Origin: Streptomyces sp. M41(2017)
Lineage (GTDB): Bacteria; Actinomycetota; Actinomycetes; Streptomycetales; Streptomycetaceae
Assembly (NCBI RefSeq): GCF_002078175.1
Contig: NZ_MWFK01000001.1
Coordinates: 3,658,001-3,722,000 of the forward strand
DNA length: 64,000 nt
Direction: 5' to 3'
Position numbers and translations under genes: made by a program. Below the pieces are notes generated by a model. It saw only the letters and a list, made by a program, of their open reading frames with translations, did not search any database and was not told where the DNA came from. This document shows, in pieces, positions 40,010 to 51,648 of this stretch. Position 1 is the stretch's first letter; every line of letters begins with the position of its first letter.

Positions 40010-40549
40010 ATGAACATCTGCGTCTTCCTCTCCGCCGCCGACCTCGACGACCGCTACACACGCCCCGCGCGGGAGTTCGCCGAACTCCTCGGCAAGGGCG
40101 GCCACACGCTGGTGTGGGGCGGCTCCGACGTCGGGCTGATGAAGGTCGTCGCCGACGGTGTCCAGGAGGCGGGCGGACGGCTCGTCGGCGTCTCCGTGGA
40201 CTTCCTGGCCGCCAAGGCCCGCCCCGGCGCCGACGAGATGGTCGTCGCCCGTGACCTGGCCGAGCGCAAGGCGCTCCTCCTGGCGAAGGCGGACGCAGTC
40301 GTCGTCATGGTCGGCGGCACCGGAACCCTCGACGAGGCGACGGAGATCCTGGAGCTGAAGAAGCACGGCAAGACCGAGAAGCCGGTGGTCCTGCTCAACA
40401 CGGCCGGGTTCTACGACGGCCTCAAGGAGCAGTTCCGCCGCATGGACGCCGAAGGCTTCCTGCCCCGCCCGCTGACCGACCTGGTCTTCTTCGCGGAGGA
40501 GCCCGTGGGCGCCGTCGCCTACCTGGAGGAGAGCCTCGGCACCCAGTGA
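40010..40549 (+). CDS. LOG-family protein (TIGR00730-like; nucleoside 5'-monophosphate phosphoribohydrolase type)
   Basis: A 179-residue Rossmann protein of the LOG (cytokinin-activating) family. VWGGSDVGLMKVVADGV and the active-site loop are visible. The canonical PGGxGTxxE reads VGGTGTLDEATE, with Val for Pro but Gly, Thr and Glu kept. It would release base from nucleotide 5'-monophosphate, or act in nucleotide clean-up. A TACCGT about 6 nt before the ATG suggests a near-leaderless mRNA. Confidence 0.88.
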   Translation: MNICVFLSAADLDDRYTRPAREFAELLGKGGHTLVWGGSDVGLMKVVADGVQEAGGRLVGVSVDFLAAKARPGADEMVVARDLAERKALLLAKADAVVVMVGGTGTLDEATEILELKKHGKTEKPVVLLNTAGFYDGLKEQFRRMDAEGFLPRPLTDLVFFAEEPVGAVAYLEESLGTQ

Positions 40550-40651
40550 GGTGCGCTCCGCGGCCGGGACGCCGGCACGCGGCGACGTGCGCCCTGCCGC
40601 GTATCCGGACCTGGTGCGGGACCGGCGGCCGGTGATGCGAGCATGGCGTCC

Positions 40652-41341
40652 ATGGCTACACATGTGATCACCGGGGCCGGTTCCGGCATCGGCGCGGCCG
40701 TCGCCCGCCGTCTGCACGCGCGCGGGGACGACCTCGTGCTCCACGCGCGCGACGCGGGCCGCGCGAAGGAACTCGCCGCCGCGTACCCCGGGGCGAAGAC
40801 CCTGGTCGGCGACCTGGCGGACCCCGACAAGCTCTCCTGGGCGTTCTCCCACCAGACCCTCCCCGACAGCGTCGACTCCCTGCTGCACATCGCCGGCGTC
40901 GTCGACCTCGGCCCGGTCGGCGACCTGACCCCGAAGTCCTGGCGCCACCAGCTCAACGTCAACCTCATCGCCCCCGCCGAGCTGACCCGCCACTTCCTGC
41001 CCCAGCTCCGCGTCGCCCAGGGGCACGTGCTGTTCGTGAACTCGGGCGCGGGCCTCAGCGCGCACGCCGACTGGTCGGCCTACGCCGCCTCCAAGCACGG
41101 CCTGAAGGCCCTCGCGGACTCCCTGCGCCACGAGGAGCACGCCGCCGGCGTCCGGGTGACCTCCGTCTACCCCGGCCGCACCGCCAGCCCCATGCAGGCG
41201 AAGGTCCACCAGCAGGAGGGCAAGGACTACGACGCCGCACGCTGGATCGACCCCGAATCGGTCGCGACCACCATCGTCATGGCACTCGACCTGCCGCGCG
41301 ACGCCGAGGTGAACGACCTGACGGTGCGCCCGGGGCGCTGA
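40652..41341 (+). CDS. Short-chain dehydrogenase/reductase
   Basis: A 229-residue SDR: cofactor motif GAGSGIGAA, an Asp-rich VGDLADPDKL, catalytic Ser in LFVNSGAG and the YAASK active-site Tyr/Lys. Acid-base residues are intact. ATG 40652 (MATHVITGAGSGIG) gives the tight family start; ATG 40643 is in frame just upstream. Substrate unknown. It is followed 30 bp later by the methionine-synthase-like gene. Confidence 0.9.
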   Translation: MATHVITGAGSGIGAAVARRLHARGDDLVLHARDAGRAKELAAAYPGAKTLVGDLADPDKLSWAFSHQTLPDSVDSLLHIAGVVDLGPVGDLTPKSWRHQLNVNLIAPAELTRHFLPQLRVAQGHVLFVNSGAGLSAHADWSAYAASKHGLKALADSLRHEEHAAGVRVTSVYPGRTASPMQAKVHQQEGKDYDAARWIDPESVATTIVMALDLPRDAEVNDLTVRPGR

Positions 41342-41371
41342 CCTCCCCCCGGCATTCCGTACGCTTCCGGG

Positions 41372-42379
41372 GTGAGCGAAAACAGCGTGTTCAGCTTCGG
41401 TGCGGCCACCGGGGTCGGGTCCATGCCGGGCGGCGACGCCCGGGAGGCCGCGAAGACCGTCACCGGTTCCGTGGAGGACTTCCCCCACCTCGCCGAACTC
41501 CCCGCGCGCGGGCCGGGCGCCGACATGATCGGCCGGACCGCCGGGATGCTCGTCGAGCTGTACGCGCGCGTGGAACCCAGCGGCTGGCGGATCGGCGACC
41601 GGCCGGGCCGGGACACCAGACGGGCCCGGTCCTGGCTGGGGGAGGACCTCGACGCCCTGGAGGAGTTCACCCAGGGCTACACGGGCCCGCTGAAGGTGCA
41701 GGCGGTCGGCCCCTGGACGCTGGCCGCCGCCCTGGAGCTGCGGAACGGCGAGTCGGCCCTGTCCGACCCGGGCGCCTGCCGCGACCTGGCCGGCTCGCTC
41801 GCGGAGGGACTGCGCGTCCACCTCGCCGACGTACACGCCCGGATCCCCGGCGCCCAGATCGTCCTCCAGCTCGACGAACCCTCCCTCATCTCCGTGCTGC
41901 GCGGACAGGTACGCACCGCCAGCGGCTACCGCACCCACCGCGCCGTGGACCGCCAACTCGTCGAGGGCACCCTCCGCGACGTCCTCGGCGCCCACGCGGG
42001 CGGACCCGTCGTGGTCCACTCCTGCGCCCCGGACGTCCCCTTCGCCCTGCTCCGCCGGGCGGGCGCGACGGCGATCTCCTTCGACTTCTCGCTGCTCACC
42101 GAGCGTGACGACGACGCGATCGGAGAAGCCGCCGAGAGCGGGACACGTCTGTTCGCCGGTGTCGTCCCCGGCGTGGACGGTCCGTTGTCGGACCCTGCCG
42201 GTAGCGTCATGGGTGTCAGGACGCTGTGGCGCAGGCTGGGGCTGCGGCCGGGGCTGCTCGCGGAGGCCGTCACGCTCACTCCGTCGTGCGGACTCGCGGG
42301 GGCTTCCCCCGAGTACGCGCGCAAGGCGCTCGCCCACTGCGTCCGGGCGGCGAGATCCCTCGCGGACAACCCTGAGTAA
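41372..42379 (+). CDS. MetE-like C-terminal barrel protein (methionine-synthase type)
   Basis: A 335-residue protein that corresponds to only the C-terminal UROD/MetE barrel of cobalamin-independent methionine synthase. Zinc-ligand motifs are visible: VVVHSC (His and Cys) and LTPSCGLAG. The start includes the conserved GSMPGGDAREA. It lacks the N-terminal MetE half, so it may use a methyl donor other than methyl-THF-triglutamate, as core-MetE types do. The GTG at 41372 lies near a possible -10 element. The ligA gene follows 15 bp downstream, probably as an operon. Confidence 0.85.
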   Translation: MSENSVFSFGAATGVGSMPGGDAREAAKTVTGSVEDFPHLAELPARGPGADMIGRTAGMLVELYARVEPSGWRIGDRPGRDTRRARSWLGEDLDALEEFTQGYTGPLKVQAVGPWTLAAALELRNGESALSDPGACRDLAGSLAEGLRVHLADVHARIPGAQIVLQLDEPSLISVLRGQVRTASGYRTHRAVDRQLVEGTLRDVLGAHAGGPVVVHSCAPDVPFALLRRAGATAISFDFSLLTERDDDAIGEAAESGTRLFAGVVPGVDGPLSDPAGSVMGVRTLWRRLGLRPGLLAEAVTLTPSCGLAGASPEYARKALAHCVRAARSLADNPE

Positions 42380-44590
<2,211 letters not shown>

Positions 44591-44850
44591 CGGTTGAAGG
44601 CCACCCGTTCGGCGCATATCAGATGCATACGGGTGGCCGGGTCGCATTCGGGCAACCGTAGACGACCGCTGCCCGTGGAAGCCCTCCGCGGCCTACTGTT
44701 GACGTGTGCGCCCACCGTGCCCAGTTGCGGCCGGCGCACCCCCTGTTCCTCGGGAGCCGGGGGAAGGGTTTTCCGACGTGGCTCCGTTGGCAGTTGTCGC
44801 CGGCGACGGACCGCGTGGCGTGGGCACCGCCGGCTGTGAGAGGGACGGGA

Positions 44851-47091
44851 ATGGAACCGACCGAGAGCGCCGCCCCGGACTCCCGGCTGCGACTGAGCCG
44901 GATGACCGGCGCGTGGCTGGCGGGAATGCGGACCGGACGGTCCGCGCAGCGTCCCGCGCCCAGCGGCCTCGGTGCCGCACCGCTCGGCGCTTCCGCCCCG
45001 TCCGGCGCCGGCCCGCACACCCCCGGCCGCGGCACCGGTCTGCCCGGCCAGGACCCCGAACGCCGCGCGGCCTGGCCCGCACTGCCCGCGGCGGTCGTCG
45101 GCGCGGCCGGCATCGTCCTGGGCGCCGGTTTCTACCGGGCGTTCAGCGACCACCACGCGCTCTTCCCGTGCGGCACCGTCGGCTGGGCCCTCGCCCTGCT
45201 GACCGGCATCATCGTCGGCCACCTCGTCGCCCTCGGCCGCGCCCGCTGGTGGGGCGGCACCGGCTCCGGCGGGGCGCTCATCCTCGCGGTCCTGCTGCTC
45301 CACGGCTGGGTCCCGGCCGCCATGGTCAGCCTCACCGTCGTCGTCCTGGTCGGCACGGCCCGCCGCAACCGCTGGCGCCAAGGCGTGCTGCACGGCGCGG
45401 TCGACATCCTCGGCATCGGGGCCGGAGCGCTCGTCCTCGCCGCGTTCGGGCGGTTCCCGAGCGTCGAGACCCCCTGGAACGCCACGACCTGGACGCTGTA
45501 CGCGGCTCCCCAGGTGGTCCTGGTCGCGTGCACCTACCTGGCCGTCACCCGGGGCCTGCTCTGGTGTCTGCACGCCCGGCGAGGCGGCGGACTGCGTACC
45601 GTCGCCCGGACGGCCCTGGTCAGACAGGGACTCGTCGCCGTCGCCGTGCTCGGTATCGCGCCGCTCGTGTGCGTCGTCGCGATGTCCCAGCCGATGCTGC
45701 TGCCCCTCTTCTCGATCCCGCTGATCGCCCTCGACTCCACCCTCTGGATAGCCCGCGCGCGGGCCGAGGAACAGCTCCGTGACCCGCTCACCGGACTGCC
45801 CAACCGACAGTGGCTGCTGGAGCGCACCTGGACGGCCCTGGACGACGCCGAGCGCATCGGCGCACGGTCCGCGCTCATGCTGATCGACCTCGACCGGTTC
45901 CGGTCGGTGAACGACACGTTGGGGCACCTCGCCGGTGACCGGCTCCTCCTCCAGATCGCCGACCGGCTACGGCTCGCCCTGCCGCGCGGGGCGGAGGCCG
46001 CACGACTCGGCGGGGACGAGTTCGCCGTGTTACTGCCCGTCGCGGATTCCACCACGTCGGCCACCCGCGTCGCCCGCAACCTCGTCGCCGCTCTCGGCTC
46101 GCCGCTCGACCTCGACGGACTCACCCTCGTCCTGGAGGCCAGCGCCGGGCTCGCCGTCTTCCCCGACCACGCCCTCGACGCCGAGGGGCTGCTGCGCCGG
46201 GCTGACGTCGCGATGTACCAGGCCAAGCGCGACCGCACCGGCGTCGAGGTCTACGAGTCCAAGCGGGACTCCAACACCCCCGACCGACTCGGCCTGCTGG
46301 GCGACCTGCGCCGCGCGCTGGACGCCGGTGACGTCGAACTGCACTATCAGCCCAAGGTCCGCTTCGACGGCCAGGTGGCCGGCCTGGAGGCGCTCGTCCG
46401 CTGGGTGCACCCCGAGCGGGGCAAGGTGCCGCCGGACGAGTTCATCGCGATCGCCGAGTCGTCCGGGCTGATGCCCCACCTCACCGAGTACGTCCTGGAG
46501 ACCGCCCTCGCGCAGGTCGCCCGCTGGCGCGTCCAGGGCCTGTTCGTACCCGTCGCGGTCAACGTCTCGCCCCGCGACGTCCACACCCCCGGCTTCGCCG
46601 GCTCCGTCGCCGCGCGCCTCGCCCGGCACGGCGTCCCCGCGGGAGCGCTCCAACTGGAGATCACCGAGCACGTGCTCCTGGAGGATCCGCAGCGGGCCGC
46701 CGACACCCTGGCGGCGCTCACCGGGCACGGCGTGAAGATGTCGCTGGACGACTTCGGCACCGGGTACTCCTCCCTCGTGCATCTGCGCAGGCTCCCCGTC
46801 AGCGAGCTGAAGATCGACCGGTCGTTCGTCGCGCGGCTCGCCGTCGACACCGAGGACGCCGAGATCGTGCGCTGCACCGTCGATCTCGCGCACTCGCTCG
46901 GACTGCTCGTCGTCGCGGAGGGCGTCGAGGACGACGAGACGTGGGAGCGGTTGCGGGATCTGGGGTGCGACGCGGTGCAGGGGTGGCTGGTGGCGGCGGC
47001 GATGCCTCCGGAGGAGGCCACGGCGTGGTTGCTGGCGCGGGGGTCTCGGGGGTGGCAGCGGCCCCGCGCCGCGTTGCCCGCGGCGGAGTAG
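44851..47091 (+). CDS. rmdB: Membrane GGDEF-EAL protein, RmdB-like c-di-GMP phosphodiesterase
   Basis: A 746-residue membrane protein. After a Pro/Ala-rich start there are about eight hydrophobic segments (about residues 80-300), then GGDEF (387-391 intact, preceded by RL) and EAL (Glu513-Ala-Leu515 in GLEALVRWVHP, with the later LDDFGTGYSSL). The site residues look complete, so it may make or degrade c-di-GMP. The S. coelicolor homologue at this locus, as I recall, is RmdB (SCO5495), a phosphodiesterase involved in development. ATG 44851 has GAGAGGGACGGGA upstream; a GTG at 44704 is in frame but less likely. Confidence 0.88.
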   Translation: MEPTESAAPDSRLRLSRMTGAWLAGMRTGRSAQRPAPSGLGAAPLGASAPSGAGPHTPGRGTGLPGQDPERRAAWPALPAAVVGAAGIVLGAGFYRAFSDHHALFPCGTVGWALALLTGIIVGHLVALGRARWWGGTGSGGALILAVLLLHGWVPAAMVSLTVVVLVGTARRNRWRQGVLHGAVDILGIGAGALVLAAFGRFPSVETPWNATTWTLYAAPQVVLVACTYLAVTRGLLWCLHARRGGGLRTVARTALVRQGLVAVAVLGIAPLVCVVAMSQPMLLPLFSIPLIALDSTLWIARARAEEQLRDPLTGLPNRQWLLERTWTALDDAERIGARSALMLIDLDRFRSVNDTLGHLAGDRLLLQIADRLRLALPRGAEAARLGGDEFAVLLPVADSTTSATRVARNLVAALGSPLDLDGLTLVLEASAGLAVFPDHALDAEGLLRRADVAMYQAKRDRTGVEVYESKRDSNTPDRLGLLGDLRRALDAGDVELHYQPKVRFDGQVAGLEALVRWVHPERGKVPPDEFIAIAESSGLMPHLTEYVLETALAQVARWRVQGLFVPVAVNVSPRDVHTPGFAGSVAARLARHGVPAGALQLEITEHVLLEDPQRAADTLAALTGHGVKMSLDDFGTGYSSLVHLRRLPVSELKIDRSFVARLAVDTEDAEIVRCTVDLAHSLGLLVVAEGVEDDETWERLRDLGCDAVQGWLVAAAMPPEEATAWLLARGSRGWQRPRAALPAAE

Positions 47092-47115
47092 TCCCCCTTT
47101 CCGGGTGGGATCCTG

Positions 47116-47385
47116 CCCACCCCGCACGCCCGTGACTGCCTCCCGAGAGGCTGGTCTCGCCGGTGGTGTCTCGTCGCCGTGGGCGTCTGCCTGCCGGGGG
47201 TGGTGGTTTTCCCACCCCGCACGCCCGTGACCGCTTCCCGAGAGGCTGGTCTCGCCGGTGGTGTCTCGTCGCCGTGGGCGTCTGCTCGTCGTGGGGTGGT
47301 GGTTTTCCCACCCGCGCACCGCCCGTTGGGGGTCTTCCGAGAAGCTGGGCTCGCCCCCGGCGCCTGCTCGCCGTCGGCGTCCGCC
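47116..47385. repeat. About 95-bp tandem repeat, two close copies and one degenerate copy
   Basis: Copy 1 (47116-47210) and copy 2 (47211-47306) are nearly identical; both begin CCCACCCCGCACGCCCGTGA and share CTCGCCGGTGGTGTCTCG. A third degenerate copy runs to about 47385. Each junction has GGTGG...TTTTCCCACC, giving a short stem. No ORF with Streptomyces codon bias covers this region. Confidence 0.85.
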
Positions 47386-47424
47386 CGCTGCTGGGCGGGT
47401 CTCCCGCCCAGCAGCGGGCGGACG
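47378..47424. repeat. Perfect 22-bp stem with TCT loop
   Basis: Arms 47378-47399 and 47403-47424 are exact reverse complements around a 3-nt loop. A competing 17-bp pairing exists between 47369-47385 and 47440-47456. The stem could be a terminator for rmdB or a cruciform within the repeat block. Confidence 0.88.
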
Positions 47425-47445
47425 CGAGGTGGGCGGAGGGGCGGA

Positions 47446-47662
47446 CGCCGACGGCGGGAAAGCCGTGCGGGAGGGCTGGGCCTGGTGGTTGGGGGTCATG
47501 GGCGGTGCGTGGGTGGGGGAGTTTCCGGCCGGAGGCCGGTCTCCGGTGGGGTGGGCGCCGACGGTGGGAGGCCCGTGGGGGAGGGCTGTGCTTGGTGGCT
47601 GAGGGTTATGGGTGGTGCGGGGGCGGGGGATCGTCCGGCCGGAGGCCGGCGGGGGCCGACCG
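47446..47662. repeat. About 110-bp tandem repeat, G-rich
   Basis: Two diverged copies start at 47446 and 47556, both beginning CGCCGACGG and sharing GGGAGGGCTG, GGTGGTTG/GGTGGCTG-type and CGGCCGGAGGCCGG segments. The plus strand is markedly G-rich. Together with the first repeat, 47092-47804 is a 0.7 kb gene-free block. A TAGGAT at 47760-47765 may be the -10 element for gatC. Confidence 0.75.
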
Positions 47663-47804
47663 CCGAGGGGAGAGAGCGGCGCGGGAGATTGCGGGCTCCG
47701 GCCGGAGGTCCGGGAGTCGTCCGTGGCAAACCCGGGCGCGGGCACTGGCGCGGGACCCATAGGATTGGGCCAAACCACACACACTCACCCCAGAGGATCG
47801 CTGC

Positions 47805-48101
47805 ATGCCTGGCATCACGCGCGAGGAGGTCGCCCACCTCGCACGGCTGGCGCGTCTGGAGCTGAAGGGCGAAGAGCTCGACCACTTCGCCGGCCAGCTC
47901 GACGACATCATCGGCGCGGTCGCCCGCGTCAGCGAGGTCGCCGACCAAGACGTACCGCCGACCTCTCATCCGCTGCCGCTGACGAACGTCATGCGCGCGG
48001 ACGAGGTCCGTCCGTCGCTCACCCCCGAGCAGGCGCTCTCCGGCGCCCCGGCCCAGGAGCAGCAGCGTTTCAAGGTGCCGCAGATCCTGGGGGAGGACTA
48101 A
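47805..48101 (+). CDS. gatC: Asp/Glu-tRNA amidotransferase subunit C
   Basis: A 98-residue GatC that stabilises the GatCAB complex. It begins [19 protein letters not shown] and ends [10 protein letters not shown], the usual core. AGAGGAT lies just upstream of ATG 47805. It is the first gene of gatC-gatA-(small protein)-gatB, with gatA 5 bp away. GatCAB makes Gln-tRNA(Gln) and/or Asn-tRNA(Asn). Confidence 0.96.
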   Translation: MPGITREEVAHLARLARLELKGEELDHFAGQLDDIIGAVARVSEVADQDVPPTSHPLPLTNVMRADEVRPSLTPEQALSGAPAQEQQRFKVPQILGED

Positions 48102-48106
48102 TCACC

Positions 48107-49612
48107 ATGACGGACACCAACGTCAACATCATCAAGCTCACCGCCGCCGAGATCGCCGAGAAGATCGCGGCGGGCGAGCTGACGGCCGTCGAGGTCACCG
48201 AGGCCCACCTCGCCCGGATCGGCGCCGTCGACGAGAAGGTGCACGCCTTCCTGCACGTCGACCGCGAGGGCGCCCTCGCGCAGGCCCGCGCCGTGGACGC
48301 CAAGCGCGCCGCCGGCGAGAAGCTCGGCCCGCTCGCCGGTGTGCCGCTCGCGCTGAAGGACATCTTCACCACCGAGGGCATCCCGACCACGGTCGGTTCC
48401 AAGATCCTCGAAGGCTGGATCCCGCCGTACGACGCGACCCTCACCAAGCGGCTGAAGGCCGCCGACGTCATCATCCTCGGCAAGACCAACATGGACGAGT
48501 TCGCCATGGGGTCCTCCACCGAGAACAGCGCGTACGGCCCGACCGGCAACCCGTGGGACCTCACCCGCATCCCCGGCGGCTCCGGCGGCGGCTCGTCCGC
48601 GGCCCTCGCCTCCTACCAGGCGCCGCTCGCGATCGGCACCGACACCGGCGGTTCCATCCGCCAGCCCGCCGCCGTCACCGGCACGGTCGGCGTCAAGCCG
48701 ACGTACGGCGCCGTGTCGCGGTACGGCATGGTCGCCTTCTCCAGCTCCCTCGACCAGGGCGGCCCCTGTGCCCGTACGGTCCTGGACGCGGCCCTGCTCC
48801 ACGAGGTCATCGCCGGCCACGACCCGATGGACTCGACGTCCATCGACGCGCCGGTCCCGCCGGTCGTCGAGGCCGCCCGCAACGGCAGTGTCGCCGGCAT
48901 GCGCGTCGGCGTCGTCAAGCAGTTCCGCGGCGAGGGCTACCAGGCCGGCGTGGTGCAGCGCTTCGACGAGGCCGTCACCATGCTCAAGGAGCTGGGCGCC
49001 GAGATCGTCGAGCTGGACTGCCCGTCCTTCGACCTGGCGCTCTCCGCGTACTACCTGATCGCCCCCTCCGAGTGTTCGAGCAACCTCGCCCGCTTCGACG
49101 GCCTCCGCTACGGCGCGCGCGTCGGCGACGACGGCACCCACTCCGCCGAGGAGGTCACCGCCCTCACCCGTGAGGCCGGCTTCGGCCCCGAGGTGAAGCG
49201 CCGCATCATGCTCGGCACGTACGCGCTCAGCTCCGGCTACTACGACGCGTACTACGGCAGCGCCCAGAAGGTCCGTACGCTCATCACGCGTGACTTCGAG
49301 AAGGCGTTCGAGCAGGTCGACGTGATCGTCTCCCCGACCACGCCCACCACCGCCTTCCCGATCGGCGAGCGCGCCGACGACCCGATGGCGATGTACCTCG
49401 CGGACCTTTGCACCATTCCGACCAACCTGGCCGGCAACTCCGCCATGTCGCTGCCCTGCGGTCTCGCGCCGGAAGACAATCTCCCGGTCGGTCTGCAGAT
49501 CATCGCCCCCGCTCTCAAGGACGACCGGCTGTACAAGGTCGGCGCCGCCGTCGAGGCCGCCTTCGTGGAAAAGTGGGGGCACCCGCTGCTTGAGGAGGCT
49601 CCGTCGCTGTGA
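48107..49612 (+). CDS. gatA: Glutamyl-tRNA(Gln) amidotransferase subunit A
   Basis: A 501-residue amidase-signature subunit producing ammonia from glutamine. The catalytic triad is Lys84 (LALKDIF), Ser159 (cis-Ser in PGGSGGGSS) and Ser183 (TGGSIRQPA). ATG 48107 follows the gatC stop by 5 bp with GGGAGGA upstream. The next gene's GTG overlaps its stop. Confidence 0.97.
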   Translation: MTDTNVNIIKLTAAEIAEKIAAGELTAVEVTEAHLARIGAVDEKVHAFLHVDREGALAQARAVDAKRAAGEKLGPLAGVPLALKDIFTTEGIPTTVGSKILEGWIPPYDATLTKRLKAADVIILGKTNMDEFAMGSSTENSAYGPTGNPWDLTRIPGGSGGGSSAALASYQAPLAIGTDTGGSIRQPAAVTGTVGVKPTYGAVSRYGMVAFSSSLDQGGPCARTVLDAALLHEVIAGHDPMDSTSIDAPVPPVVEAARNGSVAGMRVGVVKQFRGEGYQAGVVQRFDEAVTMLKELGAEIVELDCPSFDLALSAYYLIAPSECSSNLARFDGLRYGARVGDDGTHSAEEVTALTREAGFGPEVKRRIMLGTYALSSGYYDAYYGSAQKVRTLITRDFEKAFEQVDVIVSPTTPTTAFPIGERADDPMAMYLADLCTIPTNLAGNSAMSLPCGLAPEDNLPVGLQIIAPALKDDRLYKVGAAVEAAFVEKWGHPLLEEAPSL

Positions 49613-49851
49613 GCAAGGCAATGTCCAAGGCCAAGGGTTTCAAGAAGTCCAAGTCCGGCACGTACCTGTCCATGGCCGGCACGGCCTTCGGTGCGCTCGG
49701 TGTCGCCAAGCAGGTCAAGAAGGCCCGCTCGGAGAACGACACGCTGCGCCTGCTCGACGCGGCCGTGTCCGCCGCCGCCATCGTCACCGGCCTCGCCATC
49801 CTCTACCGGGAGCTCAAGCGCCTGGGCGACGACGACGTCCTGCTGGGCTGA
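49609..49851 (+). CDS. Small membrane-associated protein between gatA and gatB
   Basis: An 80-residue protein: a very basic N-terminus ([17 protein letters not shown]), a weak helix ([16 protein letters not shown]), a charged segment, and one hydrophobic helix [19 protein letters not shown] followed by [14 protein letters not shown]. Its GTG overlaps the gatA stop by four bases and gatB starts 16 bp after its stop, so it belongs to the gat operon. I recall an equivalent gene in S. coelicolor. No known function; not a GatCAB subunit. Confidence 0.75.
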   Translation: MSKAMSKAKGFKKSKSGTYLSMAGTAFGALGVAKQVKKARSENDTLRLLDAAVSAAAIVTGLAILYRELKRLGDDDVLLG

Positions 49852-49867
49852 GAGGGAAGTTTTCACC

Positions 49868-51385
49868 GTGACCACCACGACCGACGAGTTGGTGTCGTAC
49901 GAGGACGCCCTGGCGACCTACGACCCCGTCATGGGCCTCGAGGTCCATGTCGAACTCGGCACCAAGACGAAGATGTTCTGCGGCTGTTCGACCGAGCTGG
50001 GCGCCGAGCCCAACGCGCAGACGTGCCCGACCTGCCTCGGCATGCCCGGCGCGCTGCCGGTCGTCAACGCGATCGGCGTCGAGTCCGCCATCAAGATCGG
50101 CCTCGCGCTGCACTGCGAGATCGCCGAGTGGTGCCGCTTCGCCCGGAAGAACTACTTCTATCCGGACATGCCGAAGAACTTCCAGACCTCCCAGTACGAC
50201 GAGCCGATCGCCTTCAACGGCTATCTGGACGTCCAGCTGGAGGACGGCGAGGTCTTCCGCGTGCAGATCGAGCGCGCCCACATGGAGGAGGACACCGGCA
50301 AGTCGCTGCACGTCGGCGGTGCCACCGGCCGCATCCACGGCGCCTCGCACTCGCTGCTCGACTACAACCGCGCGGGCATCCCCCTCATCGAGATCGTCAC
50401 CAAGCCGATCGAGGGCGCGGGCGAGCGTGCACCGGAGGTCGCCAAGGCGTACGTCGCCGAGCTGCGCGAGCTCATCAAGGCGCTCGGTGTCTCCGAGGCC
50501 CGGATGGAGCAGGGCCAGATGCGCTGCGACGTGAACCTCTCGCTGCGCCCGCACGGCCGCGAGAAGTTCGGCACGCGCTCCGAGACGAAGAACGTCAACT
50601 CCCTGCGTTCCGTGGAGCGTGCCGCCCGCTTCGAGATCCAGCGCCACGCCGCGGTGCTGAACTCCGGCGGCACGATCATCCAGGAGACCCGCCACTTCCA
50701 CGAGGACACCGGGTCCACGACCTCGGGCCGCGTGAAGGAGGAGGCCGAGGACTACCGGTACTTCCCGGAGCCCGACCTCGTCCCCGTCGCCCCCTCCCGT
50801 GACTGGGTGGAGGAGCTGCGCGCCGGGCTGCCCGAGCAGCCGCTGGCCCGCCGCAACCGGCTGCGCGAGGAGTGGGGCGTCAACGCCCACGACATGCAGT
50901 CGATGCTCAACGCGGGTGCCATCGACCCGATCGTCGCGACGATCGAGGCCGGTGCCGACGCCGCGTCCGCCCGCAAGTGGTGGATGGGCGAGCTGGCGCG
51001 CAGCGCCAACGAGTCGGGCAAGGCGCTGGAGGATCTGCCGATCACCCCGGCGCAGGTCGCCCGGGTGACCGAGCTGGTCACGGCCGGCGATCTGAACGAC
51101 AAGCTGGCCCGCCAGGTCATCGAGGGCGTCCTCGCCGGCGAGGGCACTCCGGACGAGGTCGTCGAGAAGCGCGGTCTGAAGGTCGTCTCGGACGAGGGCG
51201 CGCTGACCGCCGCCGTCGACGAGGCCATCGCCGGGAACCCGGGCATCGCCGACAAGATCCGCGGCGGCAAGGTCCAGGCCGTGGGCGCGCTCGTCGGCGC
51301 GGTCATGAAGGCCACCCGCGGCCAGGCCGACGCGGCCCGCGTCAAGGAGCTCATCCTGGAGAAGCTGGGCGTCGGCGAGAGCTGA
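49868..51385 (+). CDS. gatB: Asp/Glu-tRNA(Asn/Gln) amidotransferase subunit B
   Basis: A 505-residue subunit that phosphorylates and amidates the misacylated tRNA. It contains [10 protein letters not shown], the zinc-type Cys set FCGCSTELG...[13 protein letters not shown], and [14 protein letters not shown]; the C-terminal tail ([20 protein letters not shown]) is the tRNA-binding Yqey-like region. GTG 49868 has GAGAGGGAAG upstream. A 14-bp terminator follows. Confidence 0.97.
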   Translation: MTTTTDELVSYEDALATYDPVMGLEVHVELGTKTKMFCGCSTELGAEPNAQTCPTCLGMPGALPVVNAIGVESAIKIGLALHCEIAEWCRFARKNYFYPDMPKNFQTSQYDEPIAFNGYLDVQLEDGEVFRVQIERAHMEEDTGKSLHVGGATGRIHGASHSLLDYNRAGIPLIEIVTKPIEGAGERAPEVAKAYVAELRELIKALGVSEARMEQGQMRCDVNLSLRPHGREKFGTRSETKNVNSLRSVERAARFEIQRHAAVLNSGGTIIQETRHFHEDTGSTTSGRVKEEAEDYRYFPEPDLVPVAPSRDWVEELRAGLPEQPLARRNRLREEWGVNAHDMQSMLNAGAIDPIVATIEAGADAASARKWWMGELARSANESGKALEDLPITPAQVARVTELVTAGDLNDKLARQVIEGVLAGEGTPDEVVEKRGLKVVSDEGALTAAVDEAIAGNPGIADKIRGGKVQAVGALVGAVMKATRGQADAARVKELILEKLGVGES

Positions 51386-51405
51386 GGTCACGGTGTTTCC
51401 ACGCC

Positions 51406-51437
51406 CTGGGGGCGCATCGCTGTCGATGCGCCCCCAG
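51406..51437 (+). terminator. Terminator of the gat operon
   Basis: CTGGGGGCGCATCG (51406-51419) pairs perfectly with CGATGCGCCCCCAG (51424-51437), 20 bp past the gatB stop. The rest of the gap to 51648 has a lower-GC stretch (51530-51625), probably the promoter of the MMPL gene. Confidence 0.88.
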
Positions 51438-51648
51438 TGGCCTGTCCGGGCCCGCTCCGGAACCGTCGTGACACGCGGGGAGCGGGGGCGTTCACGCGAA
51501 TGCCCTGTGACAGGAGTGCAGATCTGTGAGTAAGCCCACGAATGCGACAAAGGATCATTTCCGGCTGTAAGAGTGATGGCGCATGAGTCATGCGTTCTTT
51601 GCGGGCATTTCCCGATAAAGATCCTCAAATCCCCCAGGGAGCTCGTTC

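Noticed and set aside
46030..47784. 584-residue ORF on the minus strand across rmdB and the repeat block
   Set aside because: It is antisense to the well-supported EAL/GGDEF coding region, and the rest is Pro-rich translation of tandem repeats.
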